Shown piece by piece: positions 8,541-17,363 of a DNA stretch of 64,000 bases. Below the pieces are notes generated by a model. That model was not told the DNA's origin. It searched no databases and saw nothing but the letters and a program-made list of their open reading frames with translations. Numbering within the stretch: the first letter of the stretch is position 1; each line of letters begins with the position of its first letter. Origin of the DNA: Bradyrhizobium sp. LMTR 3 (GTDB taxonomy: Bacteria; Pseudomonadota; Alphaproteobacteria; Rhizobiales; Xanthobacteraceae); NCBI RefSeq assembly GCF_001693485.1, contig NZ_MAXC01000055.1, positions 186,001 through 250,000 of the forward strand, read 5' to 3'. Made by a program: the position numbers and the translations under genes.

Positions 8541-8554
8541 TTGACCCAGATCAA
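8541..8554 (-). promoter_or_regulatory. FixK/FNR-type box before the seven-gene operon
   Basis: TTGATCTGGGTCAA on the minus strand is an exact TTGA-N6-TCAA. With the box at -41.5 the start of transcription is near 8506 and the leader is about 21 nt. The hexamer TAGACT begins 22 nt after the box, in the right place for a -10 element. This is the best-positioned promoter in the window. Confidence 0.75.
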
Positions 8555-8692
8555 GGGCACAGTGTGCTAGAAACGCCAGGCTATTACGATGCCATCATTT
8601 GTGTAAGCACTGCGCGCGCCTGTTCGTACGACTGCCATCGCGATCCGGATATTACCGCGCCCGATCGAAGAGCCATGTTCTGTACGAGAGGT

Positions 8693-9070
8693 CTATTCTA
8701 CGACCAGCTTCCCGCGGAACATCCCCATTGGGCAGCCGAAGCCAAATTCGCCGGGCGATTTCGGCAGCAACTCGACAGCGACAGTCTGCCCGGTGGGCAG
8801 GTCAGCACTTTTCTGGAAATCGGAAAAGATGACCTTGTCCGAACAGGAAGCCGTCTCCTCCCGCCGAAAGTTCAGCCGAACCGGACGGCCGCTTCGAACG
8901 ATGATAGTGTCGGGCGTATAGCCGCCCTTTACGAGGATCATCGCTTCCTGGTAACCGCCCGTGGTTTCGCTGGCGCGAAATCCCATTGAACGCTTAAGCC
9001 AGAAAAACCAGACGATGAAGGCGATCAGCGCCAGGCCGGCCGCCGTAGCGATCCAACGATCCGGGCTCAT
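8693..9070 (-). CDS. Membrane-anchored cupredoxin-like protein
   Basis: A 125-residue protein with one N-terminal helix (about 7-24) and a periplasmic cupredoxin-like domain. Candidate copper ligands are C76, C113, M115 and M117 (FGCPMGMFRG). The C-terminal CxMGM arrangement is typical of small cupredoxin-domain proteins found fused to or beside CopA/SilP-type pumps, so it may accept or deliver copper at the periplasmic face of CopA. Its ATG overlaps the copA stop (ATGA), which points to translational coupling. Confidence 0.85.
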   Translation of the reverse strand: MSPDRWIATAAGLALIAFIVWFFWLKRSMGFRASETTGGYQEAMILVKGGYTPDTIIVRSGRPVRLNFRREETASCSDKVIFSDFQKSADLPTGQTVAVELLPKSPGEFGFGCPMGMFRGKLVVE

Positions 9071-11607
9071 GATGCGGTCCTCCGGGGATTGAACAGGCGA
9101 AGCCGGTTGGCATTGGTTACGACGGTAACCGAGCTGAATGCCATGGCGGCTGCGGCAATCAGCGGCGAAAGCAGAACTCCAATGAAGGGATAAAGCACGC
9201 CCATCGCCACGGGAATGCCGAGGGCATTATAGCCGAATGCTCCAACCAGGTTCTGGCGCACATTCCTCATGGTTACGCGGCTGATCTCGATTGCGGTCAC
9301 GACGCCTAGCAAACTCCCCTTGATCAGGGTGACATCGCTGGCTTCAATGGCCACGTCGGTACCGGTCCCTATCGCAAAGCCCACGTCAGCTTGAGCCAGC
9401 GCCGGAGCATCGTTAACGCCATCGCCGACCATCCCGACCGACTTTCCTTCGAGCTGCAACTTCTGCACCTCGTGAGCTTTGTCATCGGGCAGAACCTCGG
9501 CAAGGACCCGATCGATACCGACCTGCTTCGCAATAGCGCGCCCGGTACGTTCATTATCGCCGGTGAGCATCACGACTTCGATGCCGAGGGCCTTCAAGAT
9601 GTCGACCGCGGCTTTCGAATCCGGCTTGACCGTATCGGCAACCGCCACCAGTCCGGCGGACTTGCCGTCGACGCTGACATACATCGGCGTCTTGCCTTCA
9701 TTGGCCAGACGACCCCAATCCCCTTCCAGCATGTCGATCGCGATTCCGCGATCGCGCATCAGCTTGGCGTTGCCAAACAGGACACCACGGCCATCGATCT
9801 TGCCGCTGACACCGTGTCCGGGAATAGCAGAAAACTCAGTCGCGTCGGAAAGCTTCAGGTCACGGGCCATGGCTCCCCTTACGATTGCCTCGCCGAGCGG
9901 ATGCTCGGACCCCCGCTCCAGTGATGCCGTCAGGCGGAGCACCTCCGCCTCCTTGTAACCATTGGTGACGACCACATCCGTAAGCGCCGGCTCGCCCCTG
10001 GTGATGGTGCCGGTCTTGTCGAGAATGACGGCATCGAGCTTTTCGGCGGCCTGGAGCGCGTCACCCGACCGGATCAGTATGCCGTTCTCAGCGCCCTTGC
10101 CGATCCCAACAGTCAGAGAAGTTGGCGTGGCAAGACCGAGCGCGCACGGGCAGGCAATGATCAGGGTCGTCACGAAGACCACGACCGAAAACACCAGTCG
10201 CGGCTCCGGCCCAAAATCGTACCAAACGATCGCGGCCAGGATCGCCAGGATCATCACCGAAGGCACGAAATAGCCGGATACCGTATCCACGACGCGTTGG
10301 ATCGGGGCTTTTGACCCCTGTGCGTCCTTGACCATGTTGATGATCGTTGCAAGCGCAGTGTCCTTGCCAACCTTGGTTGCGGTAAAGCGGAAGCTGCCCG
10401 TCTTGTTGAGTGTACCGCCGATCACCTCGTCGCCCACCTGCTTCTCGACAGGCATGGATTCGCCCGTGATCATCGATTCGTCCACGGCGCTTGAGCCAGA
10501 GGTCAGGCGACCATCAACGGGAACCTTGTCACCCGGTCTCACAACCACCGTGTCATCGACAACTACCTCTTCGACGGCGATATCGATCTCCTTGTTTTCG
10601 CGGATCACGCGCGCGGTCTTCGCCTGCAATCCGATCAGCTTCTTGATCGCCTGCGAGGTTCGGCCCTTGGCCTTGATTTCAAGCGCAAGCCCGAGGACGA
10701 CAAGTGCAATGACGACGTCAGTGACGTCCCAGAAAACCTCGGCAAGCGCCATGCTCGGGAAGATCTGCGGCCACGCAACGGTAACGACCGAATAGGCAAA
10801 GGCTGCGCTGACGCCGATCGCAATCAGGGTGTGCATGTTGGCGGCCCGGTGTTTCAGGGCGTCCCACATGCCGACAAAGAATTGCGAGCCGGCCCAGACA
10901 AGCACGGGAAAACTGAGCACACCGAGGAGCGCCCAAACGATCCGGCGGGTTTCGCTGCCCATTGGCATCCAATCGCGAAGTCCTGGAACCAGATCGGGAT
11001 AGCTTAGCGCCATGACTGGAATCGAAACTGCGGCGGCAAACCAGAATTTCCGCATCAATGTTCGGTATTCCTGCTCATTGGCAACTTCGGCGGGATCGAG
11101 CAGGTCGGCTTTCGGATCAATCTTCGGCTCGGCGACCCGGTAGCCCGCCGACTCGATCGCGTTACGGATCGTCGCAAAGTCGGCCTTTTCCGGTTGATAT
11201 TCGATATCGGCCGCATTGGTCCCGAGGCTCGCACGCGCCGCAACAACCCCAGGCACCATTTGCAACGCAAGTTCAACACGGATGAGGCATGAACTGCAGT
11301 GCATGTTCTTGATTGGAACGCGCGTCGTAGCGGTGCCTGCCGCATAGCCGACGGCACGGATGGCATGAAGTATGTCCGAAACCCTCGTTCGTGCTGGATC
11401 GTATTCAATCCTCGCAATTCTGGTGCCTGGGTTTACGCTTGCGGACATCACCCCTGACACCGCCGCAACAGCCTTCTCAATTGCCGGCGGACAATGGGCG
11501 CAGGTCATTCCACCGATACGAAGCTCGATACTCTGCTTTCCTCCTATGCGGTCGACATCTTGACGATCAGACGAAGCCGCCCGCGTCTTCACAGTTGTCG
11601 CGTTCAT
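9067..11607 (-). CDS. copA: Copper-translocating P-type ATPase CopA
   Basis: An 846-residue P1B-1 copper(I) exporter of the inner membrane. It has two N-terminal HMA domains, GGMTCAHC (C36, C39) and NMHCSSC (C104, C107), then eight TM helices. The metal-site CPC is at 486-488, the TGES actuator motif at 381-384, phospho-acceptor D530 in DKTGT, HP in GSEHPLG, and GDGVNDAPAL near the C-terminus. The second HMA lacks the usual GM before CxxC. ATG 11607 is preceded by GGGAG and is preferred to the upstream in-frame start at 11661. It is translationally coupled to the cupredoxin gene. A FixK-type box at 11731-11744 suggests induction at low oxygen; no clear CueR palindrome was found. Confidence 0.97.
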   Translation of the reverse strand: MNATTVKTRAASSDRQDVDRIGGKQSIELRIGGMTCAHCPPAIEKAVAAVSGVMSASVNPGTRIARIEYDPARTRVSDILHAIRAVGYAAGTATTRVPIKNMHCSSCLIRVELALQMVPGVVAARASLGTNAADIEYQPEKADFATIRNAIESAGYRVAEPKIDPKADLLDPAEVANEQEYRTLMRKFWFAAAVSIPVMALSYPDLVPGLRDWMPMGSETRRIVWALLGVLSFPVLVWAGSQFFVGMWDALKHRAANMHTLIAIGVSAAFAYSVVTVAWPQIFPSMALAEVFWDVTDVVIALVVLGLALEIKAKGRTSQAIKKLIGLQAKTARVIRENKEIDIAVEEVVVDDTVVVRPGDKVPVDGRLTSGSSAVDESMITGESMPVEKQVGDEVIGGTLNKTGSFRFTATKVGKDTALATIINMVKDAQGSKAPIQRVVDTVSGYFVPSVMILAILAAIVWYDFGPEPRLVFSVVVFVTTLIIACPCALGLATPTSLTVGIGKGAENGILIRSGDALQAAEKLDAVILDKTGTITRGEPALTDVVVTNGYKEAEVLRLTASLERGSEHPLGEAIVRGAMARDLKLSDATEFSAIPGHGVSGKIDGRGVLFGNAKLMRDRGIAIDMLEGDWGRLANEGKTPMYVSVDGKSAGLVAVADTVKPDSKAAVDILKALGIEVVMLTGDNERTGRAIAKQVGIDRVLAEVLPDDKAHEVQKLQLEGKSVGMVGDGVNDAPALAQADVGFAIGTGTDVAIEASDVTLIKGSLLGVVTAIEISRVTMRNVRQNLVGAFGYNALGIPVAMGVLYPFIGVLLSPLIAAAAMAFSSVTVVTNANRLRLFNPRRTAS

Positions 11608-11730
11608 GACGTTCTCCCAGCTGCAAGCTGCCCCCTGTCCCGCGCCCATGCTCTCTCCCACGCCGCATCGTCGCCCGCGAAGCGCTTCGAACCAGAACTC
11701 GACAATGTCGCCGTTTCAGTGAGACCGAGG

Positions 11731-11744
11731 TTGAGCCAGATCAA
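11731..11744 (-). promoter_or_regulatory. FixK/FNR-type box before copA
   Basis: TTGAGCCAGATCAA on the plus strand is an exact TTGA-N6-TCAA, and the motif reads in both directions. It is centred 130 bp before the copA start. On the minus strand GACATT lies at the expected -10 distance. Confidence 0.65.
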
Positions 11745-11876
11745 TTCCGTCAAGGGGATCAGCCCTAGGCTGCGTCAATTTCGTCCGACGTCCGCGGACA
11801 TCGTTCGTCCCATTCGCCGGCCATGAGGTGTCAACGCGATCGGCGTAGCGCGTTGCTGCTCCGGACCTCGCGAGCT

Positions 11877-13046
11877 CTAATGGTTGTGTTCGGTCTCTAT
11901 GCTGATCGGCGAAAAGACAAAGCGAGGCGCAGTCCGGTCGACCTGCTTTGACCAACTCCGATAATACGCGACGGCTATCATGATCAAGAGCCCGCAGGCA
12001 CCGACAACGATTTGCGCAAAAAGGCTGTCGGAGACCGTGATCAGCACGAAATGGGCGACGAAGGCCAGATAGACGCCCACGCAAAACACCTCCAGCGATT
12101 GCTCGCCACACTTGATCAGAGGACGAAACACCGGCCACTGGAGAATGGGCGATTCACGGGGAAGGAAGTAGACCACCAGCACAGCGAGTGCTGCCAGGTG
12201 CAGTACTCGATAGGGCGCAAGATAGGTCTTGTCATTCGGCACAAAGACGCCTCGAACCGCGTCCGGAAATAATGACTGCAAAGGTGGTATCGCAGTGGAC
12301 AACGTCATGATCAGCGCGAAGATCAGAAATCCAATGCTGAACGTGAGAGCAAGTCTGGAGTTTGCCAGCGCACGCAGCCGATGCGACCCGCCCAACGCAA
12401 GCCAGCCGCCCAATACGAACAGAAGCTGCCAGGCAAATGGATCGAAGTACCAGACGCCGGCGGGATAGGAGGTCAAGTTCCACAGGAAGTGGCGTGCCAG
12501 GAAATAGAGAGCGACCGAGGCAGCCATCATTGCGTCCGGCCACCGAAGCATCAGCCAGAGCGCCAGCGGAAATCCCGCCATCAGCACGATGTAAAGCGGC
12601 AATACGTCCAGGTTGAGAGGCTTGAATCGCAACACTAGCGCCTGCGTCAGCGTCTCGACAGGTTGATCCATCAGGCCGGCAACGTTGAACTGGTCCATCA
12701 GATGAGGAATGTCGAAGCCATGCGCGATGTAGTGGATGGTCGTGACATAGGATAAGAACAGTACCAGTTGCGCGACGTAGAGCTGCCACACCCGCTTCCA
12801 CAGGCGGGTAGCTCCGATGATGAAGCCGCGCTGCACCATCATCCGCGCATAGACCAGAGTCGCAGTGTAGCCGGAGATGAAGACGAACAGGTCCGCGCCG
12901 TCACTGAACCCGTAGTTTCGTGTCGTCAGCCAGGCCAGGAAGCTATCCGGGATATGGCCAAAGAATATCAGCCAGTTTGCCAATCCGCGAAACAGGTCCA
13001 AGCGCACATCGCGTTGCCCATCAGGCAGATTCGTGTGGGGGTTCAT
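11877..13046 (-). CDS. OpgC-like membrane acyltransferase
   Basis: A 389-residue integral membrane protein with about ten TM helices, similar to OpgC, which adds succinyl groups to osmoregulated periplasmic glucans. The N-terminal motif RLDLFRGLANWLIFFGHIPD carries the conserved Arg, Asp and His of this acyltransferase superfamily. FSDGADLFVFISGY follows. A longer reading from TTG 13133 is rejected: it would start at the edge of the FixK-type box 13120-13133, while ATG 13046 leaves a normal leader of about 39 nt. The ribosome-binding site at 13046 is weak. Control by low oxygen together with copA is inferred from the shared box. Confidence 0.85.
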   Translation of the reverse strand: MNPHTNLPDGQRDVRLDLFRGLANWLIFFGHIPDSFLAWLTTRNYGFSDGADLFVFISGYTATLVYARMMVQRGFIIGATRLWKRVWQLYVAQLVLFLSYVTTIHYIAHGFDIPHLMDQFNVAGLMDQPVETLTQALVLRFKPLNLDVLPLYIVLMAGFPLALWLMLRWPDAMMAASVALYFLARHFLWNLTSYPAGVWYFDPFAWQLLFVLGGWLALGGSHRLRALANSRLALTFSIGFLIFALIMTLSTAIPPLQSLFPDAVRGVFVPNDKTYLAPYRVLHLAALAVLVVYFLPRESPILQWPVFRPLIKCGEQSLEVFCVGVYLAFVAHFVLITVSDSLFAQIVVGACGLLIMIAVAYYRSWSKQVDRTAPRFVFSPISIETEHNH

Positions 13047-13119
13047 TGCGAACTTGATTTCAGCGGCACCAGGGTTGTTAGCGCAGGGCCACAATACCGA
13101 GTTATCACGGCCTTGCTTG

Positions 13120-13133
13120 TTGATCTTGGTCAA
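13120..13133. promoter_or_regulatory. FixK/FNR-type box between two divergent genes
   Basis: TTGATCTTGGTCAA is an exact TTGA-N6-TCAA and nearly a perfect TTGAT-N4-ATCAA. On the plus strand it places transcription start near 13168, 24 nt before the small-protein ATG at 13192. On the minus strand it places one near 13085, 39 nt before the OpgC-like start. One site could serve both genes. Confidence 0.72.
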
Positions 13134-13191
13134 CGTTCGACTTGGGCAATCTGATCTTTATTCGGGCTGTCTTTAAACTGGAGAAGCAGAC

Positions 13192-13437
13192 ATGATCGCC
13201 CGCACTCTTTTGATTGCCGCCACGGCGCTTTCGCTCGCCGCCATGCCGGCGATGGCGCAGACCAAGAAGACCGATACGGACAGTGGCCCCCATTACACTG
13301 GCGGCCCCAAGACCATGGTGCCCCCTCACATAGGCAAGAAAGATACCGGCAAGACTGTCGGCAAAGTAGGCCCAAGCGGCAGCCATCATTACAGTGGCGG
13401 CCCGAGGAGCGACCCGCATCACATGGGGCCGAAATAA
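13192..13437 (+). CDS. Small exported protein with two HY(S/T)GGP repeats
   Basis: An 81-residue protein I do not recognise. A signal peptide (1-22, ending AMAQ) is followed by a basic, Gly/Pro/His-rich mature region with two related units: PHYTGGPK...PPHIGKK, and HHYSGGPR...PHHMGPK. The five His residues in the second unit could bind metal. GGAG lies 9 nt before the start. A FixK-type box is centred about 65 bp upstream, and the gene sits between the OpgC-like gene and phosphoketolase, both also with boxes. A hairpin follows the stop codon. Confidence 0.78.
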   Translation: MIARTLLIAATALSLAAMPAMAQTKKTDTDSGPHYTGGPKTMVPPHIGKKDTGKTVGKVGPSGSHHYSGGPRSDPHHMGPK

Positions 13438-13451
13438 CAATCGGGCGTCGT

Positions 13452-13481
13452 CAACCCGCGGTGAATGTGCGTCGCGGGTTG
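13452..13481 (+). terminator. Hairpin after the small exported protein gene
   Basis: CAACCCGCG and CGCGGGTTG form a perfect 9-bp stem with a 12-base loop, starting 14 bp after the stop codon. There is no long T-run, so it is a weak terminator candidate. Confidence 0.45.
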
Positions 13482-13491
13482 GCTATTCGCC

Positions 13492-13505
13492 TTGCGTCAA
13501 TGCAA
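13492..13505 (+). promoter_or_regulatory. FixK-type box before phosphoketolase
   Basis: TTGCGTCAATGCAA matches the Bradyrhizobium FixK2 consensus TTG(A/C)-N6-(T/G)CAA using the C/G variants. It is centred about 102 bp before the start at 13601. Confidence 0.62.
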
Positions 13506-13600
13506 CGATTCCTGCGCAACATTGTTGTCACGGGACGCGATAGACAAACTGGCATGCATGCATCCACCATCTGAGCTTCTTGTTGCCGCGGGAGTCTGGC

Positions 13601-16006
13601 ATGCGAGAAACATCACCCGAATTTTCGCTGACGAGCCGAGAATTGGACCTGATCCATCGATACTGGCAGGCGGCGAATTACCTTTCGGTCGGACAAATCT
13701 ACCTCCTGAGCAATGCCCTTCTTCACGAGCCGCTTCAGGCCAAACACATAAAACCGCGCCTGCTCGGACATTGGGGAACCACGCCGGGGCTCAACTTCAT
13801 CTACGTCCATCTAAATCGCTTGATCAGCGCCCACGATCTCAATGTGATCTACGTTTGCGGCCCAGGGCACGGCGGCCCCGGCATGGTGGCAAATACCTAT
13901 CTTGAGGGCAGCTACGGCGAGATCTATCCCGACATCACCCGCGACGCAGAAGGGGTTGCAAAGCTGTTCCGACAGTTTTCTTTTCCGGGTGGCATTCCGA
14001 GCCACGCTGCGCCCGAAACGCCCGGTTCGATTCACGAGGGGGGCGAACTTGGCTATGCGCTGGCGCACGCTTACGGCGCGGCACTGGACAATCCAGACCT
14101 CATCGTGGCTTGCGTTGTGGGCGACGGTGAAGCGGAGACCGGACCGCTCGCCGCCGCTTGGCACTCCAATAAATTCTTGAATCCCACGCATGATGGAGCG
14201 GTGCTACCCATCCTGCATCTCAATGGCTACAAGATCGCTAACCCAACAGTGCTTGGCCGGATGGCCAACGAGGAAGTGAAGAACCTCTTCCGTGGTTATG
14301 GATACGAGCCGTTCTTCGTCGAAGGTCATGAACCGGCTGCGATGCATCGGATGATGAGTGAGACGCTGGAGACCGCGCTCGACCGTATCAGGAACATCCA
14401 ATGGGCGGCGCGCGAAGGCCGCGCGACGGATCGGCGTCCACAATGGCCCGTCATCGTGCTGCGAAGCCCAAAAGGTTGGACCGGTCCCAAGGAAATCGAT
14501 GGCTTGAAGGTTGAGGGCTTTTGGCGGTCGCATCAGGTACCGATCGCAAACCCGCGCGGTAACCCGAAGCACCTGGAGCTACTCGAGCAGTGGCTGCGCA
14601 GCTACCAGCCCGAAGCGCTTTTTGACGCCGACGGCCGCCTGCAAGCAGAACTACAGGCCCTCGCACCGATCGGTGACCGCCGGATGGGTGCCAATCCACA
14701 CGCAAATGGCGGGCTGCTGAAGCGCGAACTCAAGCTCCCTGACTACCGTGACTATGCCGTTGAGGTTTCGTGTCCTGGCGGCTCGCGCGCGGAAGCTACG
14801 CGACAAGCCGGCGAGTTCTTGAGAGACGTCGTTCGGCTAAACAGTGACGCCCGCAATTTCCGCATCATGGGACCAGACGAAACGGCTTCGAACCGCCTCG
14901 ATGCGGTCTTCGAGGCAACGGATCGCGTCTGGATGGAAAGCATCGAGCCCTATGATATCCACCTAGCGCATGATGGTCGCGTGATGGAAGTCTTGAGCGA
15001 GCATCTCTGCCAAGGCTGGTTGGAGGGCTATCTGCTCACTGGCCGGCACGGCCTGTTTTCCTGCTATGAAGCGTTCATCCACATCGTGGATTCCATGTTC
15101 AATCAGCACGCCAAATGGCTGAAGGTAGCGCGTGAGCTGCCGTGGCGGCGGCCGGTCGCTTCGCTCAATTATCTCCTGACCTCGCATGTCTGGCGGCAGG
15201 ATCACAACGGGTTCAGCCATCAAGATCCCGGCTTCGTCGACCTTGTCGCAAACAAAAAGGCGGATATCGTCCGAATCTATCTCGCGCCGGATGCAAACAC
15301 GCTTCTATGGGTGGTCGATCACTGTTTACGAACCTATGACCGAATCAACGTTATCGTGGCTGGCAAGCAGCCGGCCCCGCAATGGTTGACCATCGAGCAA
15401 GCTGCTACGCATTGCAGCGCCGGCATCGGTATTTGGACGTGGGCGGGCAACAAGGCCGAGGAAGGTGAACCCGATGTCGTCATGGCCTGCGCTGGCGACG
15501 TTCCAACCCTGGAGACGTTGGCTGCCGTCGATCTGTTGCGGAAGGCCCTGCCCGAACTGAAGATCCGCGTTGTCAACGTCGTCGACCTGATGACCCTGCA
15601 GCCAAGAAGCCAACATCCGCATGGCCTTGATGATCGGGAATATGACGTCATATTTACCCGCGATAGGCCGGTGATCTTCGCCTACCATGGCTATCCCTAT
15701 TTGATCCATCGACTCACCTACAAGCGGTCGAACCACGATCACATGCACGTTCACGGTTTCGAGGAAGAAGGCACAACGACCACGCCATTCGACATGGCCG
15801 TACTCAATCGCCTGGACCGTTTCCATCTCGCGATCAATGTGATCGATCGCGTGCCGGGGCTGAGCACGACGGCCGCACATATACGTCAGCAGTTTCGCAA
15901 CAGGCTGATCGAGCACACACGCTACGTCCGGGAGCAAGGTGAGGACATGCCTGAGATCCAGCAGTGGAGCTGGCCCTACAAAACCGCTGCCGAAGCCGGC
16001 GACTGA
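13601..16006 (+). CDS. Phosphoketolase (xylulose-5-P/fructose-6-P)
   Basis: An 801-residue thiamine-diphosphate enzyme that cleaves xylulose-5-phosphate or fructose-6-phosphate with phosphate to acetyl phosphate plus glyceraldehyde-3-phosphate or erythrose-4-phosphate. Family marks are GHWGTTPGLNF, GPGHGGPGMVANTYLEGSY, the ThDP site GDGEAETGPLAAAWHSNKF, and TSHVWRQDHNGFSHQDPG. Length is normal. ATG 13601 follows GGGAG with 6-nt spacing and is preferred to TTG 13580. Acetate kinase starts 28 bp downstream and would turn acetyl phosphate into acetate and ATP. Under low oxygen this gives substrate-level ATP. Confidence 0.96.
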   Translation: MRETSPEFSLTSRELDLIHRYWQAANYLSVGQIYLLSNALLHEPLQAKHIKPRLLGHWGTTPGLNFIYVHLNRLISAHDLNVIYVCGPGHGGPGMVANTYLEGSYGEIYPDITRDAEGVAKLFRQFSFPGGIPSHAAPETPGSIHEGGELGYALAHAYGAALDNPDLIVACVVGDGEAETGPLAAAWHSNKFLNPTHDGAVLPILHLNGYKIANPTVLGRMANEEVKNLFRGYGYEPFFVEGHEPAAMHRMMSETLETALDRIRNIQWAAREGRATDRRPQWPVIVLRSPKGWTGPKEIDGLKVEGFWRSHQVPIANPRGNPKHLELLEQWLRSYQPEALFDADGRLQAELQALAPIGDRRMGANPHANGGLLKRELKLPDYRDYAVEVSCPGGSRAEATRQAGEFLRDVVRLNSDARNFRIMGPDETASNRLDAVFEATDRVWMESIEPYDIHLAHDGRVMEVLSEHLCQGWLEGYLLTGRHGLFSCYEAFIHIVDSMFNQHAKWLKVARELPWRRPVASLNYLLTSHVWRQDHNGFSHQDPGFVDLVANKKADIVRIYLAPDANTLLWVVDHCLRTYDRINVIVAGKQPAPQWLTIEQAATHCSAGIGIWTWAGNKAEEGEPDVVMACAGDVPTLETLAAVDLLRKALPELKIRVVNVVDLMTLQPRSQHPHGLDDREYDVIFTRDRPVIFAYHGYPYLIHRLTYKRSNHDHMHVHGFEEEGTTTTPFDMAVLNRLDRFHLAINVIDRVPGLSTTAAHIRQQFRNRLIEHTRYVREQGEDMPEIQQWSWPYKTAAEAGD

Positions 16007-16034
16007 CCGCGTCTGCTCAACTCCGAGGGCACCG

Positions 16035-17219
16035 ATGATGTCCGATGCCATCCTCGTGTTCAATGCAGGCTCCTCCAGCATCAAGTTTGCGCTGTTCGAA
16101 ACCTACGATCGGGGCGATCCTCGATTGTTCTGCAAGGGTCTGCTCGACGAAGATCAAGATGAACCGCGGTTGATAGTGAAGGATGCCGGTGGGCACGTCG
16201 TGCTCGAAAGACACTGCGCTCCCTCGGAAGCGGCCGACGGCGGATTATTTGGCGACGTTCTCGACTGGGTAGAAGGACAGGGAAAGGCGCTTGTTGCCAT
16301 CGCACACCGCGTCGTCCATGGCGGCAGGCACTTCACATACCCCGTCCGGATCTCCCTGGAAGTCATTGAGGCGTTAGACGGCCTAACGCCGCTCGCGCCG
16401 CTACATCAGCCCCGATGCCTGACCCCGATACGCAAGATCAGTTCATTGCGGCCGAACTTGCCGCAGATCGCGTGCTTTGACACTGCCTTCCATCACGGTC
16501 TCAAGCCACCGGTCAGCCGCTTCGCCCTTCCGCGACGTTTTGAGGAGATCGGTATTCGCCGCTATGGCTTCCATGGACTATCCTATGAATACGTAGCGAG
16601 CCGGCTAGCCGATCTCTCGCCTTCCCTAGCCGCCGGCCGTACGGTCGTAGCGCATCTTGGTAACGGCGCGAGCCTGTGCGCGATGCAGAACGGACGGAGC
16701 ATCGATACCACAATGGGCCTGACTGCCCTGGATGGCGTCGTCATGGGGACACGTTGCGGGGCGATCGATCCCGGCGTGTTGCTGTATTTGCTGCAGGCGA
16801 TGCAGATGTCTGCAGCCGACGTAGAACGCCTGCTTTATCGGGAATCGGGCCTCCTTGGGGTGTCCGGCATCTCCCACGACGTACGAACACTGCTTGCCAG
16901 CGACGATCCCCGCGCCGCGGAGGCGCTCGATCTCTTCGCATTCAGTATCGCGCGGCAAATATCGGCGATGGCCAGCAGTCTCGGTGGAATGGATTGTCTG
17001 GTGTTCACTGGCGGAATCGGTGAACACGCCAGTACGATTCGGGCAGATGTCTGTGTTCGGCTGCGATGGCTGGGTGTCGAACTCGACGATAAAGCCAATG
17101 AGCTTTCCAAGAATCGGATCAGCCCCAAAGAAAGCCGAATTGACGTTCGCATTATCCCAGCCGACGAGGAGATTGTGATCGCCCGACACTGCTCTACGCT
17201 GGTAGAATTGAAGGGCTAA
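16035..17219 (+). CDS. ackA: Acetate kinase
   Basis: A 394-residue ASKHA-family kinase that converts acetyl phosphate and ADP to acetate and ATP. Motifs seen are FNAGSSSIKFALF at the N-terminus, HRVVHGG, CFDTAFHHG, RYGFHGLSYEYV, HLGNGASLCA, GTRCGAIDPG, FTGGIGEHA and the C-terminal DEEIVIAR with its catalytic Glu. The start at 16035 has GAGGG upstream; ATG 16038 is also possible. A longer in-frame reading would overlap phosphoketolase and is rejected. It forms an operon with phosphoketolase. No phosphotransacetylase is seen, so the pair acts as a bypass rather than the Pta-AckA route. Confidence 0.96.
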   Translation: MMSDAILVFNAGSSSIKFALFETYDRGDPRLFCKGLLDEDQDEPRLIVKDAGGHVVLERHCAPSEAADGGLFGDVLDWVEGQGKALVAIAHRVVHGGRHFTYPVRISLEVIEALDGLTPLAPLHQPRCLTPIRKISSLRPNLPQIACFDTAFHHGLKPPVSRFALPRRFEEIGIRRYGFHGLSYEYVASRLADLSPSLAAGRTVVAHLGNGASLCAMQNGRSIDTTMGLTALDGVVMGTRCGAIDPGVLLYLLQAMQMSAADVERLLYRESGLLGVSGISHDVRTLLASDDPRAAEALDLFAFSIARQISAMASSLGGMDCLVFTGGIGEHASTIRADVCVRLRWLGVELDDKANELSKNRISPKESRIDVRIIPADEEIVIARHCSTLVELKG

Positions 17220-17363
17220 CCAAGGTATCGGCCCACGGAGCACGACATCGGCCCGCTCGCTCCGTAAAACCCCGTAAGTGGATGCCCTTAGGATATCGAC
17301 CGAAATATTCGGGAACAACAATCCACGGTACACCAAGCCATCCCGCATCGAGGAGATGGCAAA

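Noticed and set aside
13047..13133. TTG 13133 as start of the OpgC-like protein
   Set aside because: It lies at the edge of the FixK-type box, so the transcript would begin after it; ATG 13046 fits the family.
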